Source: Pusillimonas sp. (GTDB lineage: Bacteria; Pseudomonadota; Gammaproteobacteria; Burkholderiales; Burkholderiaceae_B). Taken from it: 64,000 bases of DNA. This document shows, in pieces, positions 27,635-35,956 of the stretch. The position numbers and the translations under genes were made by a program. Location of the stretch: assembly GCF_029263785.1 (NCBI RefSeq), contig NZ_JAJUFE010000009.1, positions 1-64,000 on the forward strand. Direction: 5' to 3'. Under the pieces are notes generated by a model that searched no databases, had not been told where the DNA came from, and was given only the letters and a program-made list of their open reading frames with translations. Position 1 is the first letter of the stretch, and every line of letters begins with the position of its first letter.

Positions 27635-28155
27635 CATCGCTTGTTGAGCAGCCCCTGCGTCGCCAGTTGGTGATGGCAGGCGCCGGACTGGTATTGACCT
27701 CGATCGCCGTCAGGCGAGTGCTTGCAGCGAACGAAATGCAAATCAGTATGGCGGGCACCGCAAGCGGATCCCACGTATGGTTTCGCCCGCGCGGGCTTTG
27801 GGTAAGCGTGGGGCAAGCGATTCGGTGGGTGAATGACGATGCAGGAAACGTACATACGGTCACCGCCTACCATCCCGCAAACAGAAAGCCGCTACGAATT
27901 CCTGAATCTGCCAAGGGGTGGGATTCGGGCTACTTGATGCCGGGTGAATCATTTGTCTGGGTGTTTGCCACGCCGGGCGTGTACGACTACTTTTGCCTTC
28001 CTCACGAACACGCGGGCATGGTCGGGCGCATTGTGGTGGGTGACAAGCCTGCAGCCGACCCGCCCTACCGGGCAACGGATAGCAAGCTGCCCGAGGTGGC
28101 TCTATCCAGCTTTCCCACCGTGGAAGACATCTTGAAAAACATCATCGTGGAGTAG
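27631..28155 (+). CDS. Periplasmic cupredoxin (plastocyanin-like, type 1 copper)
   Basis: 174 residues, starting within the stop of the previous gene (ATGA). A Tat-like signal (LRRQLVMAGAG) is followed by a cupredoxin fold with the type-1 copper ligands H75 (NVHTV), C122, H125 and M130 in FCLPHEHAGM, the C-x2-H-x4-M spacing of plastocyanins. It likely shuttles electrons or handles copper in the periplasm. It sits between the TTHB210-like gene and an ECF sigma factor, all co-directional. Confidence 0.85.
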   Translation: MTSLVEQPLRRQLVMAGAGLVLTSIAVRRVLAANEMQISMAGTASGSHVWFRPRGLWVSVGQAIRWVNDDAGNVHTVTAYHPANRKPLRIPESAKGWDSGYLMPGESFVWVFATPGVYDYFCLPHEHAGMVGRIVVGDKPAADPPYRATDSKLPEVALSSFPTVEDILKNIIVE

Positions 28156-28157
28156 GC

Positions 28158-28262
28158 ATGCCTTTCTCGCGTCAGATGCTCAAGGCGCTGGTGATCGACA
28201 TTGAAAAAGATCACAATACCCGTACGACGGAGCGGCATAGAGCTCACTCCTGCATGAGCTGA
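28158..28262 (+). CDS. Possible 34-residue peptide
   Basis: A short frame begins at ATG 28158, 2 bp after the cupredoxin stop, and encodes a basic peptide starting MPFSRQMLKALVIDIEKDH. Tight spacing suggests it could be translated, but there is no homology I recognise and it may be untranslated spacer before the sigma gene. The remaining gap to 28384 shows no other gene. Confidence 0.2.
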   Translation: MPFSRQMLKALVIDIEKDHNTRTTERHRAHSCMS

Positions 28263-28384
28263 CGTGGCACGCAGAGCGATGAAGCCCTGATGACGAAAGC
28301 GGTAACGCGGGGCACACTGTTGCACGATGCGAACCTGCGCCGTGAATTCCGGACTTGTCTGCAATACAGGCAACGAGAATAGCC

Positions 28385-29089
28385 ATGAAAAATGCACATC
28401 GCGAAATCAATGCTGTCTTGACCGCCCGCACACACGAAAGCGAACTGATCGAGCACGCGGCACACGGTAACGCTGACGCGTTCGCGCTCATCATGCGGCA
28501 GCACAACCAGCGCCTGTTTCGAACGGCGCGCAGCATTTTGCGAAACGATGCCGATGCTGAGGATGCACTCCAAGAGGCCTATTTACGTGCCTGGCAGGCA
28601 CTGAGCACGTTTCGTGCCGATGCCAGGCTATCCACCTGGCTGGTGCGCATCGTGGTTAACGAGTCTCTGGGGCGCTTGCGGCGCCGTGGCGCCCAACTGA
28701 TCCCACTGGACACGATCATGACCCTGCCCGACCCGAAAGCCCAGGGCGCTCTGACGGCCAGGTTCGAACAGCAACCCGAGCCCATGGCAATGCGATCCGA
28801 ACTGCGCCACGTATTGGAGGTTCATATCGATCAGTTGCCCGACCTCTATCGAACTGTATTTGTGATGTGTGCGGTCGAAGAAATGACAACGCACGAAGTG
28901 GCTTTGGCAATGGAAATACCCGAAGCGACAGTGCGTACCCGCCTGTCACGGGCACGGAAATTACTTCGTGCCGGCCTGGTCAGCGATATGGACGTCACAC
29001 TGGAAGATGCATTTTCGTTTGACGGCGAACGCTGCGACCGCATCGTGCGCGCCGTACTTGAAAAAGGCAAGGGCTTGCGGTTTCCTTGA
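28385..29089 (+). CDS. ECF-type RNA polymerase sigma factor
   Basis: 234 residues from ATG 28385, which is preceded by ACGAGAAT. Region 2 (NDADAEDALQEAYLRAWQAL, then STFRADARLSTWLVRIVVNE) and region 4 (HEVALAMEIPEATVRTRLSRARKLLR) are intact. It is somewhat longer than usual owing to a linker after region 2 and a C-terminal tail with FDGERCDRIVRAVL. No anti-sigma gene follows; the next gene is convergent. The upstream cupredoxin and TTHB210-like genes are the likely regulon. Confidence 0.9.
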   Translation: MKNAHREINAVLTARTHESELIEHAAHGNADAFALIMRQHNQRLFRTARSILRNDADAEDALQEAYLRAWQALSTFRADARLSTWLVRIVVNESLGRLRRRGAQLIPLDTIMTLPDPKAQGALTARFEQQPEPMAMRSELRHVLEVHIDQLPDLYRTVFVMCAVEEMTTHEVALAMEIPEATVRTRLSRARKLLRAGLVSDMDVTLEDAFSFDGERCDRIVRAVLEKGKGLRFP

Positions 29090-29114
29090 ACCCCAAGCCC
29101 TGCCCTACCCTGCG

Positions 29115-30341
29115 CTACGCAGCCACAGCGCCTTCCAGGGATTTAAGCGGCACCGCCGCGTCAACGGCCTGCACCCGATCTACCGGTTTACCCGCCGTAA
29201 TCAGCTTTCGGGCTGCCATGTGATCGGCCGGCATGTTGATCGATTCCACCACCTTGATTACATCGCCTTCAAAACCTATTACCGAAAACTTTCCAGTAGT
29301 CGGCTCCCCCCGTACTTCATAGTTGTACGTGGGTTGGCCAAGCCCGGCAATCTGAAGGCGGACTTCGCCCTGGTCGGACCAGAACCATGGCAAGGCGGCA
29401 TATTGCTGCTCCTGCCCCAGAAGGTTGGCGGCCACGCAACGCGCCTGATCATTGGCATTTTGCACTGATTCCAGACGAATCGGGCAACCCAGGCTATGCG
29501 ACGGAAAGCGCACGCAATCGCCTATCGCCCAAATGGCAGGGTCGGACGTTCGCAGTTGTGCGTCAACAATCACACCATCGTCGCACGGCAAGCCGGCCTG
29601 TTGAGCCAGGTCGTCGTTTGGAACCGCTCCAATGCCCACCAAAACCAGGTCGACCGCTAGCGTCTGGTCGCCGATCTGCACCGAGACGACGCGATCATCT
29701 TCGTATTCAACCTGGCTGATGCGGCTGTTGAGCTGGATCTGGACGCCGCGAAGACTGTGGTGGGCGTACAGGAACTGCGCAATGGGTTCCGATACCGACC
29801 GGCCCAGCAGTCGGCCGCCCGCTTCGAGAACCGTCACGCTCTTGCCAGACTGCGCGGCGGTGGCGGCAATCTCAAGGCCAATGAAACCACCGCCCACCAC
29901 CAATACTCGTTGGGCCGGCTCAAACTGAGCCCGCAGGCGGTCCGCGTCGGTAAGGGTACGCAAGGTGTGCACGTTGGAGAATTTTGCGGCGTCCAGCTCG
30001 GGCAGCTGGCGGGCGCGTGTACCGGTTGCCAGCACCAGCTGATCGTACGGCAGGCGTGAACCATCGCTTAAAGCCAGTTCCCTGGCCCGCCGGTCGATGG
30101 CGGTTACCGTGGTGCTGAGCTTTACCGTGACGCCATGGGTGTCGTAATAGCTTTGGGCACGCAGCCAGGCAGGCGCCGATTCTGCGTCTTTAAGATAGCT
30201 CTTGGACAAGGGGGGGCGTTGGTACGGCACATGCGGCTCGGCAGTGACCATCACCACGCGGTTGCCGGCTCCTGCCTCGGCCAGGCTGGCACATAACTGG
30301 GCGGCGGCGTGGCCACCACCAACAACTACGATTCGACTCAC
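29115..30341 (-). CDS. FAD-dependent ferredoxin reductase of the P450 system
   Basis: 408 residues from GTG 30341, preceded by GGAGAA and overlapping the marR stop by 4 bp. FAD-binding GGGHAAAQLC at the N-terminus, NAD-binding VVGGGFIGLEIAA near residue 150, an AIGDCV FAD motif near 285 and a C-terminal reductase domain place it with putidaredoxin-reductase-like enzymes that pass electrons from NADH to a 2Fe-2S ferredoxin. In this operon it most likely serves the ferredoxin at 30983 and the P450 at 31374. Confidence 0.9.
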   Translation of the reverse strand: MSRIVVVGGGHAAAQLCASLAEAGAGNRVVMVTAEPHVPYQRPPLSKSYLKDAESAPAWLRAQSYYDTHGVTVKLSTTVTAIDRRARELALSDGSRLPYDQLVLATGTRARQLPELDAAKFSNVHTLRTLTDADRLRAQFEPAQRVLVVGGGFIGLEIAATAAQSGKSVTVLEAGGRLLGRSVSEPIAQFLYAHHSLRGVQIQLNSRISQVEYEDDRVVSVQIGDQTLAVDLVLVGIGAVPNDDLAQQAGLPCDDGVIVDAQLRTSDPAIWAIGDCVRFPSHSLGCPIRLESVQNANDQARCVAANLLGQEQQYAALPWFWSDQGEVRLQIAGLGQPTYNYEVRGEPTTGKFSVIGFEGDVIKVVESINMPADHMAARKLITAGKPVDRVQAVDAAVPLKSLEGAVAA

Positions 30342-30955
30342 GAATTCTCCTTCTTTCTCTTGCGGGCCGGTTTTGATGCAGGCGCGCACTGCGACTTGAG
30401 AAACGCCTGCGTCGCTTTCTCGACCTCGGGCAAATTAGCGTGCAGGCGCCACAACATTTCCAATAAAACCGGCACTTCTTCAGGCTCGAGACAGGACAGG
30501 AACGCGCGTTCGCGTGTCATGGCTACCGCCTTGATTTCGTCATGCTTGCGCCGACCGGCCTCGGTCAGGGTGGCATATCGCACGCGGCCGTCCTTGGGAT
30601 CATGCGAGAACTTGATCAGCCCCATCTCGTACATGCTTTTGAAGGCACGACTGACAGATCCCTTGTCCATGCCGATCAGGCGACAGACCATGTTGACCGA
30701 GACTTTTTCGTCCAGCGCCAGCATGACCAGTACGCGCCAGACTTCTATTCCGACGCCAAAATGTTTGCGATAGACCGATGCCGCGCCCCCCGCCAGCTTC
30801 GTGGTAATGAAAGTGAAGTAAGCGGGTGCGTAATGCTCCAGGTCAATCGCGCTGGATAGCCAAGGCTTGGCATCGGGCTGTTCGATTTCGGGCTTTTTGG
30901 TGGTTGCTGCGATGCGCTTGCGTGAGGCCGGCCGCGTTAAAGAGGGTTTTCTCAT
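30338..30955 (-). CDS. MarR-family regulator of the P450/ABC operon
   Basis: 205 residues. A basic N-terminal tail (about 30 residues) precedes a MarR winged helix (VSVNMVCRLIGMDKGSVSRAFKSM, with wing SHDPKDGRVRYATLTEAG), and the C-terminus ends in a lysine-rich tail. It lies inside the P450-ferredoxin-reductase operon, so it is the likely ligand-responsive regulator of aromatic acid uptake and oxidation. A candidate site is the palindrome at 37278-37291 upstream of the first gene. Confidence 0.87.
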   Translation of the reverse strand: MRKPSLTRPASRKRIAATTKKPEIEQPDAKPWLSSAIDLEHYAPAYFTFITTKLAGGAASVYRKHFGVGIEVWRVLVMLALDEKVSVNMVCRLIGMDKGSVSRAFKSMYEMGLIKFSHDPKDGRVRYATLTEAGRRKHDEIKAVAMTRERAFLSCLEPEEVPVLLEMLWRLHANLPEVEKATQAFLKSQCAPASKPARKRKKENS

Positions 30956-30982
30956 CGTATCTAACGCGACGCTGTGGCCGCG

Positions 30983-31303
30983 CTACTGCTGTGTTTCAGG
31001 AAGATAAACCGTCAACTCCATCCCCTCTGCCACGACCAACTGGCACCCCAGACGGCTGGTTGGTTTAAGTGGACTTGTCGTGCACTCGAGCATTTCCTGC
31101 TCGGGAGCCGAAATGGGCGGGAACTTGTCCATGTCTTCTTCGTTGAGATACACGTGGCAAGTCGCACACATGGCAGAGCCACCACATTCTCCCACAATTC
31201 CGGCAAGCCCATTGTTGACCGCCGCCTGCATTACGGAGGTTCCAGGCTTTACCTCAAGCTCGGTTTCCTGACCCAGATGATCAACATATCGAATTTTTGC
31301 CAC
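30983..31303 (-). CDS. 2Fe-2S ferredoxin (adrenodoxin/putidaredoxin type)
   Basis: 106 residues. Cluster ligands C40, C46, C49 and C87 have the adrenodoxin-type spacing (ECGGSAMCATCHVYL, then RLGCQLVV). It is the electron donor between the FAD reductase at 29115 and the CYP199A-like P450 just upstream, comparable to the HaPux partner of CYP199A4. A 9-bp hairpin separates it from the P450 gene. Confidence 0.93.
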   Translation of the reverse strand: MAKIRYVDHLGQETELEVKPGTSVMQAAVNNGLAGIVGECGGSAMCATCHVYLNEEDMDKFPPISAPEQEMLECTTSPLKPTSRLGCQLVVAEGMELTVYLPETQQ

Positions 31304-31339
31304 AACTACCTTCCTACAGTGTTCTATGTGTATTTCATC

Positions 31340-31361
31340 GGCCGGCTCACACGAGCCGGCC
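31340..31361 (-). other. Intercistronic hairpin between P450 and ferredoxin genes
   Basis: GGCCGGCTC (31340-31348), loop ACAC, GAGCCGGCC (31353-31361) form a perfect 9-bp stem in the 70-bp gap. The minus-strand transcript has no U-run after it, so it is more likely an mRNA-processing or stability element than a terminator. Read on the plus strand it is followed by TTTT, but no plus-strand gene ends here. Confidence 0.5.
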
Positions 31362-31373
31362 GGCCTTTTACAG

Positions 31374-32588
31374 TTAGTGCGGAATCAGGCGCACAGGAAG
31401 CGAACCCAGGGATCGCAAGGTGTTGTTCAGACGCCGTTGCGGTTCGCCGGTGATTTCAATGCGCTTGACGCGCTTGGCCAGGGCCGACAGAACGAGCTCG
31501 CCTTCCATCCGTGCAATGGCCTGGCCAACACAACCGTGGATTCCGGTACCGAACGCCATATGGCCGGTCGCCTTGCGATCGATGTCGAAGACCTCCGGGT
31601 TTTCCCAGTGTCGGGGATCGCGGTTTGCCGAGGCAAGAAAGGTCAGGACCTTCTGGTTCTCGCGCATCTGCACGCCGGCGAACTCCAGATCGGTGTTGAC
31701 GGTACGGAAGAAGGTCTGCACCGCGCCGTCGTAACGCAGGCTCTCTTCAAACGCCGCACGTGCCCTGGAAGGATCCGCTGCCAGCTTGTCATATTCGCCC
31801 GGGTACTCGGCCAGCGCATGGATGGCGTTACCGATACCGTTGACCGTGGTGTCGACCCCTGCCGACAGGAAGGAACGCACCAGCATGGGCGCCTCTTCCA
31901 TAGTGATCTCTCCGCCCTCGGCTGCCTGATAAATCTGGTCGCCAAACCCATTGGGACGGAGATTCTCACGCTGGCACTGCGTCATGATCCAATCGCGGAC
32001 GGGCTCATAGCGCTCAACTGCGTCCTGGAAGATCTTGTTGCGCGGTCCGAAGGCGTTGAACACCATATTGCCGTACAGCAGCAGGTTCTCGCGCCCTTCT
32101 TCGGTCAGGCCCAGCGCATCCGGGAACACCTTGAGGGGGTAGACCTCGGCCAGATCCTTGATGATGTCAACTTCGCCCTGCTCGACCAGCTTGTCCATCA
32201 GGGTTTCAGCTTCTTTCTGGAAATCGGCCTTGATCTGCATGACCACCTTGGGTGACAGGATGCGCGACAAGATGGCTCGCGACCGCGTGTGCTGCGGCGG
32301 ATCGGCCTCAAGAATCAGGCTGGGCGGACGAAACGGCTTTTCGGTGCGGAAGTTGGCCAGCCCCACACCCGCCGACGAAATAAAATTTTGCCAATCGGTC
32401 ATGACGGCATGCACCTGCTCGTGGCGTGCAACGGCCCAAATACCATATTTTTCGAGCCATACAACCGGTCCGGCGTCCCGAAGCTCTACGTGATAAGGAT
32501 AAGGATCCGTCAGGAACTCTTCGCTGAACGGATCGATGTCCAGGCGCGGAATTGCGTTTTCCTGAGTATTGTCTTGAGCGAACTGCAT
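31374..32588 (-). CDS. Cytochrome P450 of the CYP199A type
   Basis: 404 residues. Oxygen-activation D246-T247 in LSAGVDTTVNG, ExxR (E282/R285) and the haem loop FGTGIHGCVG with C353 are present. Overall it resembles CYP199A2/A4 of Rhodopseudomonas along its length. The CYP199A4 carboxylate-binding residues have equivalents R87 and S90 (KPFRPPS) and R238, S239, S242 (VRSFLSAG); the two active-site Phe of VFNAFG are also kept. These enzymes O-demethylate or hydroxylate para-substituted benzoates such as 4-methoxybenzoate. The whole electron chain is encoded in the same operon. Confidence 0.92.
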   Translation of the reverse strand: MQFAQDNTQENAIPRLDIDPFSEEFLTDPYPYHVELRDAGPVVWLEKYGIWAVARHEQVHAVMTDWQNFISSAGVGLANFRTEKPFRPPSLILEADPPQHTRSRAILSRILSPKVVMQIKADFQKEAETLMDKLVEQGEVDIIKDLAEVYPLKVFPDALGLTEEGRENLLLYGNMVFNAFGPRNKIFQDAVERYEPVRDWIMTQCQRENLRPNGFGDQIYQAAEGGEITMEEAPMLVRSFLSAGVDTTVNGIGNAIHALAEYPGEYDKLAADPSRARAAFEESLRYDGAVQTFFRTVNTDLEFAGVQMRENQKVLTFLASANRDPRHWENPEVFDIDRKATGHMAFGTGIHGCVGQAIARMEGELVLSALAKRVKRIEITGEPQRRLNNTLRSLGSLPVRLIPH

Positions 32589-32602
32589 AGTGTTCTCCTG
32601 TC

Positions 32603-33331
32603 TCAGCCGGCTTGCGCTACCGGCACTTCGGCGACCGAAACGTAGCGGTCGAGCAGTTGTGAATCTTCCAGCAAAGCTTGCGCTTGGCCGACATGTACGA
32701 TCGTGCCGTGATCCATGATCAGCGCACGATTCGAGAATGCGAGCGCCTCTTGCACCTTCTGCTCGACGAGCAGAATGGCAACGCCTTCCTCGCGACTGAG
32801 CGTTTCAAACGCTTCCATAAGTTCTTGACAGATGATGGGTGCCAGGCCTTCAAGGGGCTCGTCCAGGAGCAAAAGCTTGGGGTCGCCCAGCAAGGTCCTG
32901 GCTACGGAAACCATCTGTTGCTCCCCTCCGGACAGCTCGGCACCGCCATGATGGCGTCGCTCGTGCAGGCGTGGGAAGAGCTTGTACGCGCGCTCGATGC
33001 CCAACTTCGGTTTGCGTTGCAGGCCGGCAATCAGGTTCTCTTCAACCGTCAGCGAGGGGAACACGTCTCGTGTCTGAGGTACGTAACCGATTCCCATACG
33101 GGCGCGCGCCACGGTGTTGAGGCGGGTAACGTCAGAGCCATTCCAAATGACCTTGCCGCTACGCCAGACTGTCAAACCCATAATGGTTTTGAGGGTTGTC
33201 GATTTGCCGACGCCATTGCGACCCAGCAGGCACACCCTTTCGCCGGGTGCAATATGGAACGACACGCCGTTAAGCACGGTAAGCGGGCCGTAGCCGGCCA
33301 CTGCGGATTCAAATTCAAATAAATGCGTCAT
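32603..33331 (-). CDS. Branched-chain-type ABC transporter ATP-binding protein (LivF-like)
   Basis: 242 residues. Walker A GRNGVGKST, signature LSGGEQQMVSVART and Walker B LLLLDEPLEGLAP are intact. It is the shorter, LivF-type ATPase of HAAT-family importers and overlaps the LivG-type gene by 4 bp. It is followed 14 bp later by the P450 gene, showing that uptake and oxidation are transcriptionally linked. Confidence 0.93.
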   Translation of the reverse strand: MTHLFEFESAVAGYGPLTVLNGVSFHIAPGERVCLLGRNGVGKSTTLKTIMGLTVWRSGKVIWNGSDVTRLNTVARARMGIGYVPQTRDVFPSLTVEENLIAGLQRKPKLGIERAYKLFPRLHERRHHGGAELSGGEQQMVSVARTLLGDPKLLLLDEPLEGLAPIICQELMEAFETLSREEGVAILLVEQKVQEALAFSNRALIMDHGTIVHVGQAQALLEDSQLLDRYVSVAEVPVAQAG

Positions 33332-34077
33332 GCCAGCTCTGCCTTGCCAAGGTATACCGCACGAACGACCTCATTCTTGCGGATTTCGTCTGGAGTGCCT
33401 TCTGCCAGGACTGCCCCGTTGGCCAGGACCACAATGCGGTCGGCAAACCGGAACACCAGATCCATATCGTGTTCAATAATGATCACGGCCAGGTCCTTTG
33501 GCAGCAAGGTCAATGCGTTCAGGATCAGTTGCGCCTCACCTTGTGGCACCCCTGCCATGGGCTCGTCCAGCAACAGCACTTTCGGACGCAGCGCCAGGGC
33601 CAGCGCAATCTCCAGTTGCCGCTGGTCGCCATACGCCATTGACTCGGGCGTAGCCATAGCCAGATGAGTGAGGCGCAGCTCTTCCAGCAGGCTCATGGCT
33701 TCGTCCACCACGGGTTTGTAGTTCCAGCGGTTGCGCCACATGTTCTTCAAGCTGCCTTCACGCTGGTGAATGGCCATGGCCACCTGTTCAACCGCCGGCA
33801 GCCCAGGAGCAAGCTTGGAAATCTGAAACGTGCGAACCAATCCGTTCTGCACGCGCCGATGCGCCGGCCAACGGGTGATGTCCTGTCCATTCAGGGAAAT
33901 GGTGCCTTGATCTGAGTGCAGGAATCCGGCCACCTGATTAACCAGGGTTGTCTTGCCGGCGCCGTTGGGGCCAATCAGGGCCAGGCGTTCGCCAACGGAC
34001 AGACTGAGGCTGACGTCGTTGGTGACTTTGAGCCCACCAAAAGCCTTATTGAGGTTTTCGACTTGCAAGATACTCAT
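33328..34077 (-). CDS. Branched-chain-type ABC transporter ATP-binding protein (LivG-like)
   Basis: 249 residues from ATG 34077 (MSILQVENLNKAFGG), overlapping the livM-type gene by 4 bp. It has Walker A GPNGAGKTTLVN and Walker B VLLLDEPMAGVP; the signature region reads MAYGDQRQLEIALAL, the usual YGxQR form of LivG proteins. Pairs with the LivF-like ATPase to drive the permease pair. Confidence 0.92.
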   Translation of the reverse strand: MSILQVENLNKAFGGLKVTNDVSLSLSVGERLALIGPNGAGKTTLVNQVAGFLHSDQGTISLNGQDITRWPAHRRVQNGLVRTFQISKLAPGLPAVEQVAMAIHQREGSLKNMWRNRWNYKPVVDEAMSLLEELRLTHLAMATPESMAYGDQRQLEIALALALRPKVLLLDEPMAGVPQGEAQLILNALTLLPKDLAVIIIEHDMDLVFRFADRIVVLANGAVLAEGTPDEIRKNEVVRAVYLGKAELA

Positions 34078-35069
34078 GCGCGCCTCCTGAACATCGTCAC
34101 GAATGGCGCGAACGCTCGCTGCAAGACCCGTACGACAAAGCCCCTGGGCAGAAACACAACCACCATGAGCAAAACGCCAATCACAAACAACCAGTGGAAG
34201 GGATTGGCCGACGAGGCAAAGTGGTGAATGCCCATGAACAAGGCCGTACCGATGATTGCACCCCACAGGTTGCCCAGACCGCCCAGCACAAGCATGACCA
34301 GGGCTTCTGCAGAAAGGTTGAATCCGAGACTGTCCAGACCAACCACCTGAGTGATCTGCGCCGACAATCCGCCTGCCAACCCTGCAATCAGACCCGACAA
34401 GACATAAAGCTTGAGCAGATAGGGATAGATCTGCGTACCGTTGGCCTGCATGCGATCACGATTCTCGCGAATGCCCTGGCAGGCCAGACCGAATGGAGAT
34501 CGCATGACGCGACGCAGGAACACATAGCACAGCAGCAAGACGATGGCGCTATACCAATAGCCGGTCACGCCGAACATGTCGAATTCGAAATAACCAAATA
34601 TGGGGCCGACCATGAAGCCTGACAGCCCGTCGTCACCCCCGGTGACCGACTGCATCTTGCTGGCAAGATTCTGCAGGATCTGGGCGACGGCAATCGTTAG
34701 CATCAGGAATGTCAGGCCTTGATAGCGAACCAGAAAAGCCCCTGACACCAGCGCCACCAGCCCTCCCACCAGGGCCGCCAACAGCAGGCCGACCAGAGGA
34801 TCAGCGGTAAAGTGCATCGCGCAAAGGCCGGCAGCATAGGCGCCCACACCATATAGGGCGGCGTGGCCCAAGGTGGGCAGGCCCGCGTAGCCGGTGACCA
34901 GGTCGAGCGACATCACGAAAATGGCCAGGATCGCAACGCGAGTCAGAATCAAGGTTTGACCCGGCATGGCCCAATACAGCACGGCCATCAGGATCAGGCC
35001 GGCGAGTATCGGCATCCAGTTCAATGAACGGGATTGCACTGCCGGCAGACGTATGGATGCGGTATGCAT
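34074..35069 (-). CDS. Branched-chain-type ABC transporter permease (LivM-like)
   Basis: 331 residues with about nine membrane helices and the LivM coupling segment (GLACQGIRENRDRMQANG). It pairs with the LivH-like permease at 35072; their genes are separated by 2 bp. Part of the aromatic acid importer inferred for this operon. Confidence 0.92.
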   Translation of the reverse strand: MHTASIRLPAVQSRSLNWMPILAGLILMAVLYWAMPGQTLILTRVAILAIFVMSLDLVTGYAGLPTLGHAALYGVGAYAAGLCAMHFTADPLVGLLLAALVGGLVALVSGAFLVRYQGLTFLMLTIAVAQILQNLASKMQSVTGGDDGLSGFMVGPIFGYFEFDMFGVTGYWYSAIVLLLCYVFLRRVMRSPFGLACQGIRENRDRMQANGTQIYPYLLKLYVLSGLIAGLAGGLSAQITQVVGLDSLGFNLSAEALVMLVLGGLGNLWGAIIGTALFMGIHHFASSANPFHWLFVIGVLLMVVVFLPRGFVVRVLQRAFAPFVTMFRRRA

Positions 35070-35071
35070 GC

Positions 35072-35929
35072 TTATCTCCTAAGTATGCCGTGCGGACGTA
35101 CGGCCAGCAGCAAGATCATGGCAACGTAGAAAAAGAAGTTGCCATAACCGGAAGCCAGGTAACGGGCGGCGGTGTCGACGATGCCCAGCAGCAGGGCTGC
35201 GCATAGCGTGCCCGAAATACTGCCCAGCCCACCGACGGACACCACCACCAGCATCAACACGAGATACTTCAACGGGTAGTAAGGCTCCAGAGGCATCAGT
35301 TCGGCACCCATCACTCCGCCCAAGGCAGCCAGGCCGGCGCCCACGGCAAAGGTCATGCACTGCACCAGGCGGATATTGATGCCAAGTGAAGCCGACATGC
35401 CCGAGTTGTCGACTGATGCCCGCAGCCAGATACCGAAGCGGGTACGCGTTACCAACCACCAGAGCAAAGCCACCACAACCAGACCGGAGATAACCACAAC
35501 CACACGCTGCTTGGGCAAGGTCCGATCACCAAGGCGCATGCCGCCCTGCATCCAGTCCGGCAGTGGCAGTTGCTGTATGTACGCCCCCGCCAGAAAGTTG
35601 ACCAAGGCAATACACGCAAAGGTGAAGCCAATGGTGAAAAGCACTTGCTCGAGCTCGGTTCGTCGGTATAAACGCCTGAATACGGTGGCCTCGACCGCAG
35701 CGGCCAACACCATGGTGAATACGATGCCCGCCAGAACGCTGGCCATGAAAGGCCAGCCCTGCTCGCGCACCAGTATGGCGGCAACATAGCCACCCACCAT
35801 GGCGAAGGCGCCGTGCGAGAGGTTGATGAACCGCATCAACCCCATGGTCACGGACAACCCGACGGAGATGATGAAAAGCACCATCCCGTACACGATGCCA
35901 TCGATCAAAATATTGCTCAGATGAGGCAC
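35072..35929 (-). CDS. Branched-chain-type ABC transporter permease (LivH-like)
   Basis: 285 residues with about eight membrane helices. Conserved LivH features include GLSVTMGLMRFINLSHGAFAMVGGY near the N-terminus and the coupling helix RTRFGIWLRASVDN. It is the second gene of the operon, 27 bp after the substrate-binding protein. Confidence 0.92.
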   Translation of the reverse strand: MPHLSNILIDGIVYGMVLFIISVGLSVTMGLMRFINLSHGAFAMVGGYVAAILVREQGWPFMASVLAGIVFTMVLAAAVEATVFRRLYRRTELEQVLFTIGFTFACIALVNFLAGAYIQQLPLPDWMQGGMRLGDRTLPKQRVVVVISGLVVVALLWWLVTRTRFGIWLRASVDNSGMSASLGINIRLVQCMTFAVGAGLAALGGVMGAELMPLEPYYPLKYLVLMLVVVSVGGLGSISGTLCAALLLGIVDTAARYLASGYGNFFFYVAMILLLAVRPHGILRR

Positions 35930-35956
35930 GGAAAGCTCCCGGTTGTTGAATAGCGC

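Noticed and set aside
31326-32255. A 309-codon plus-strand frame opposite the P450
   Set aside because: Antisense shadow of a well-conserved cytochrome P450 gene.
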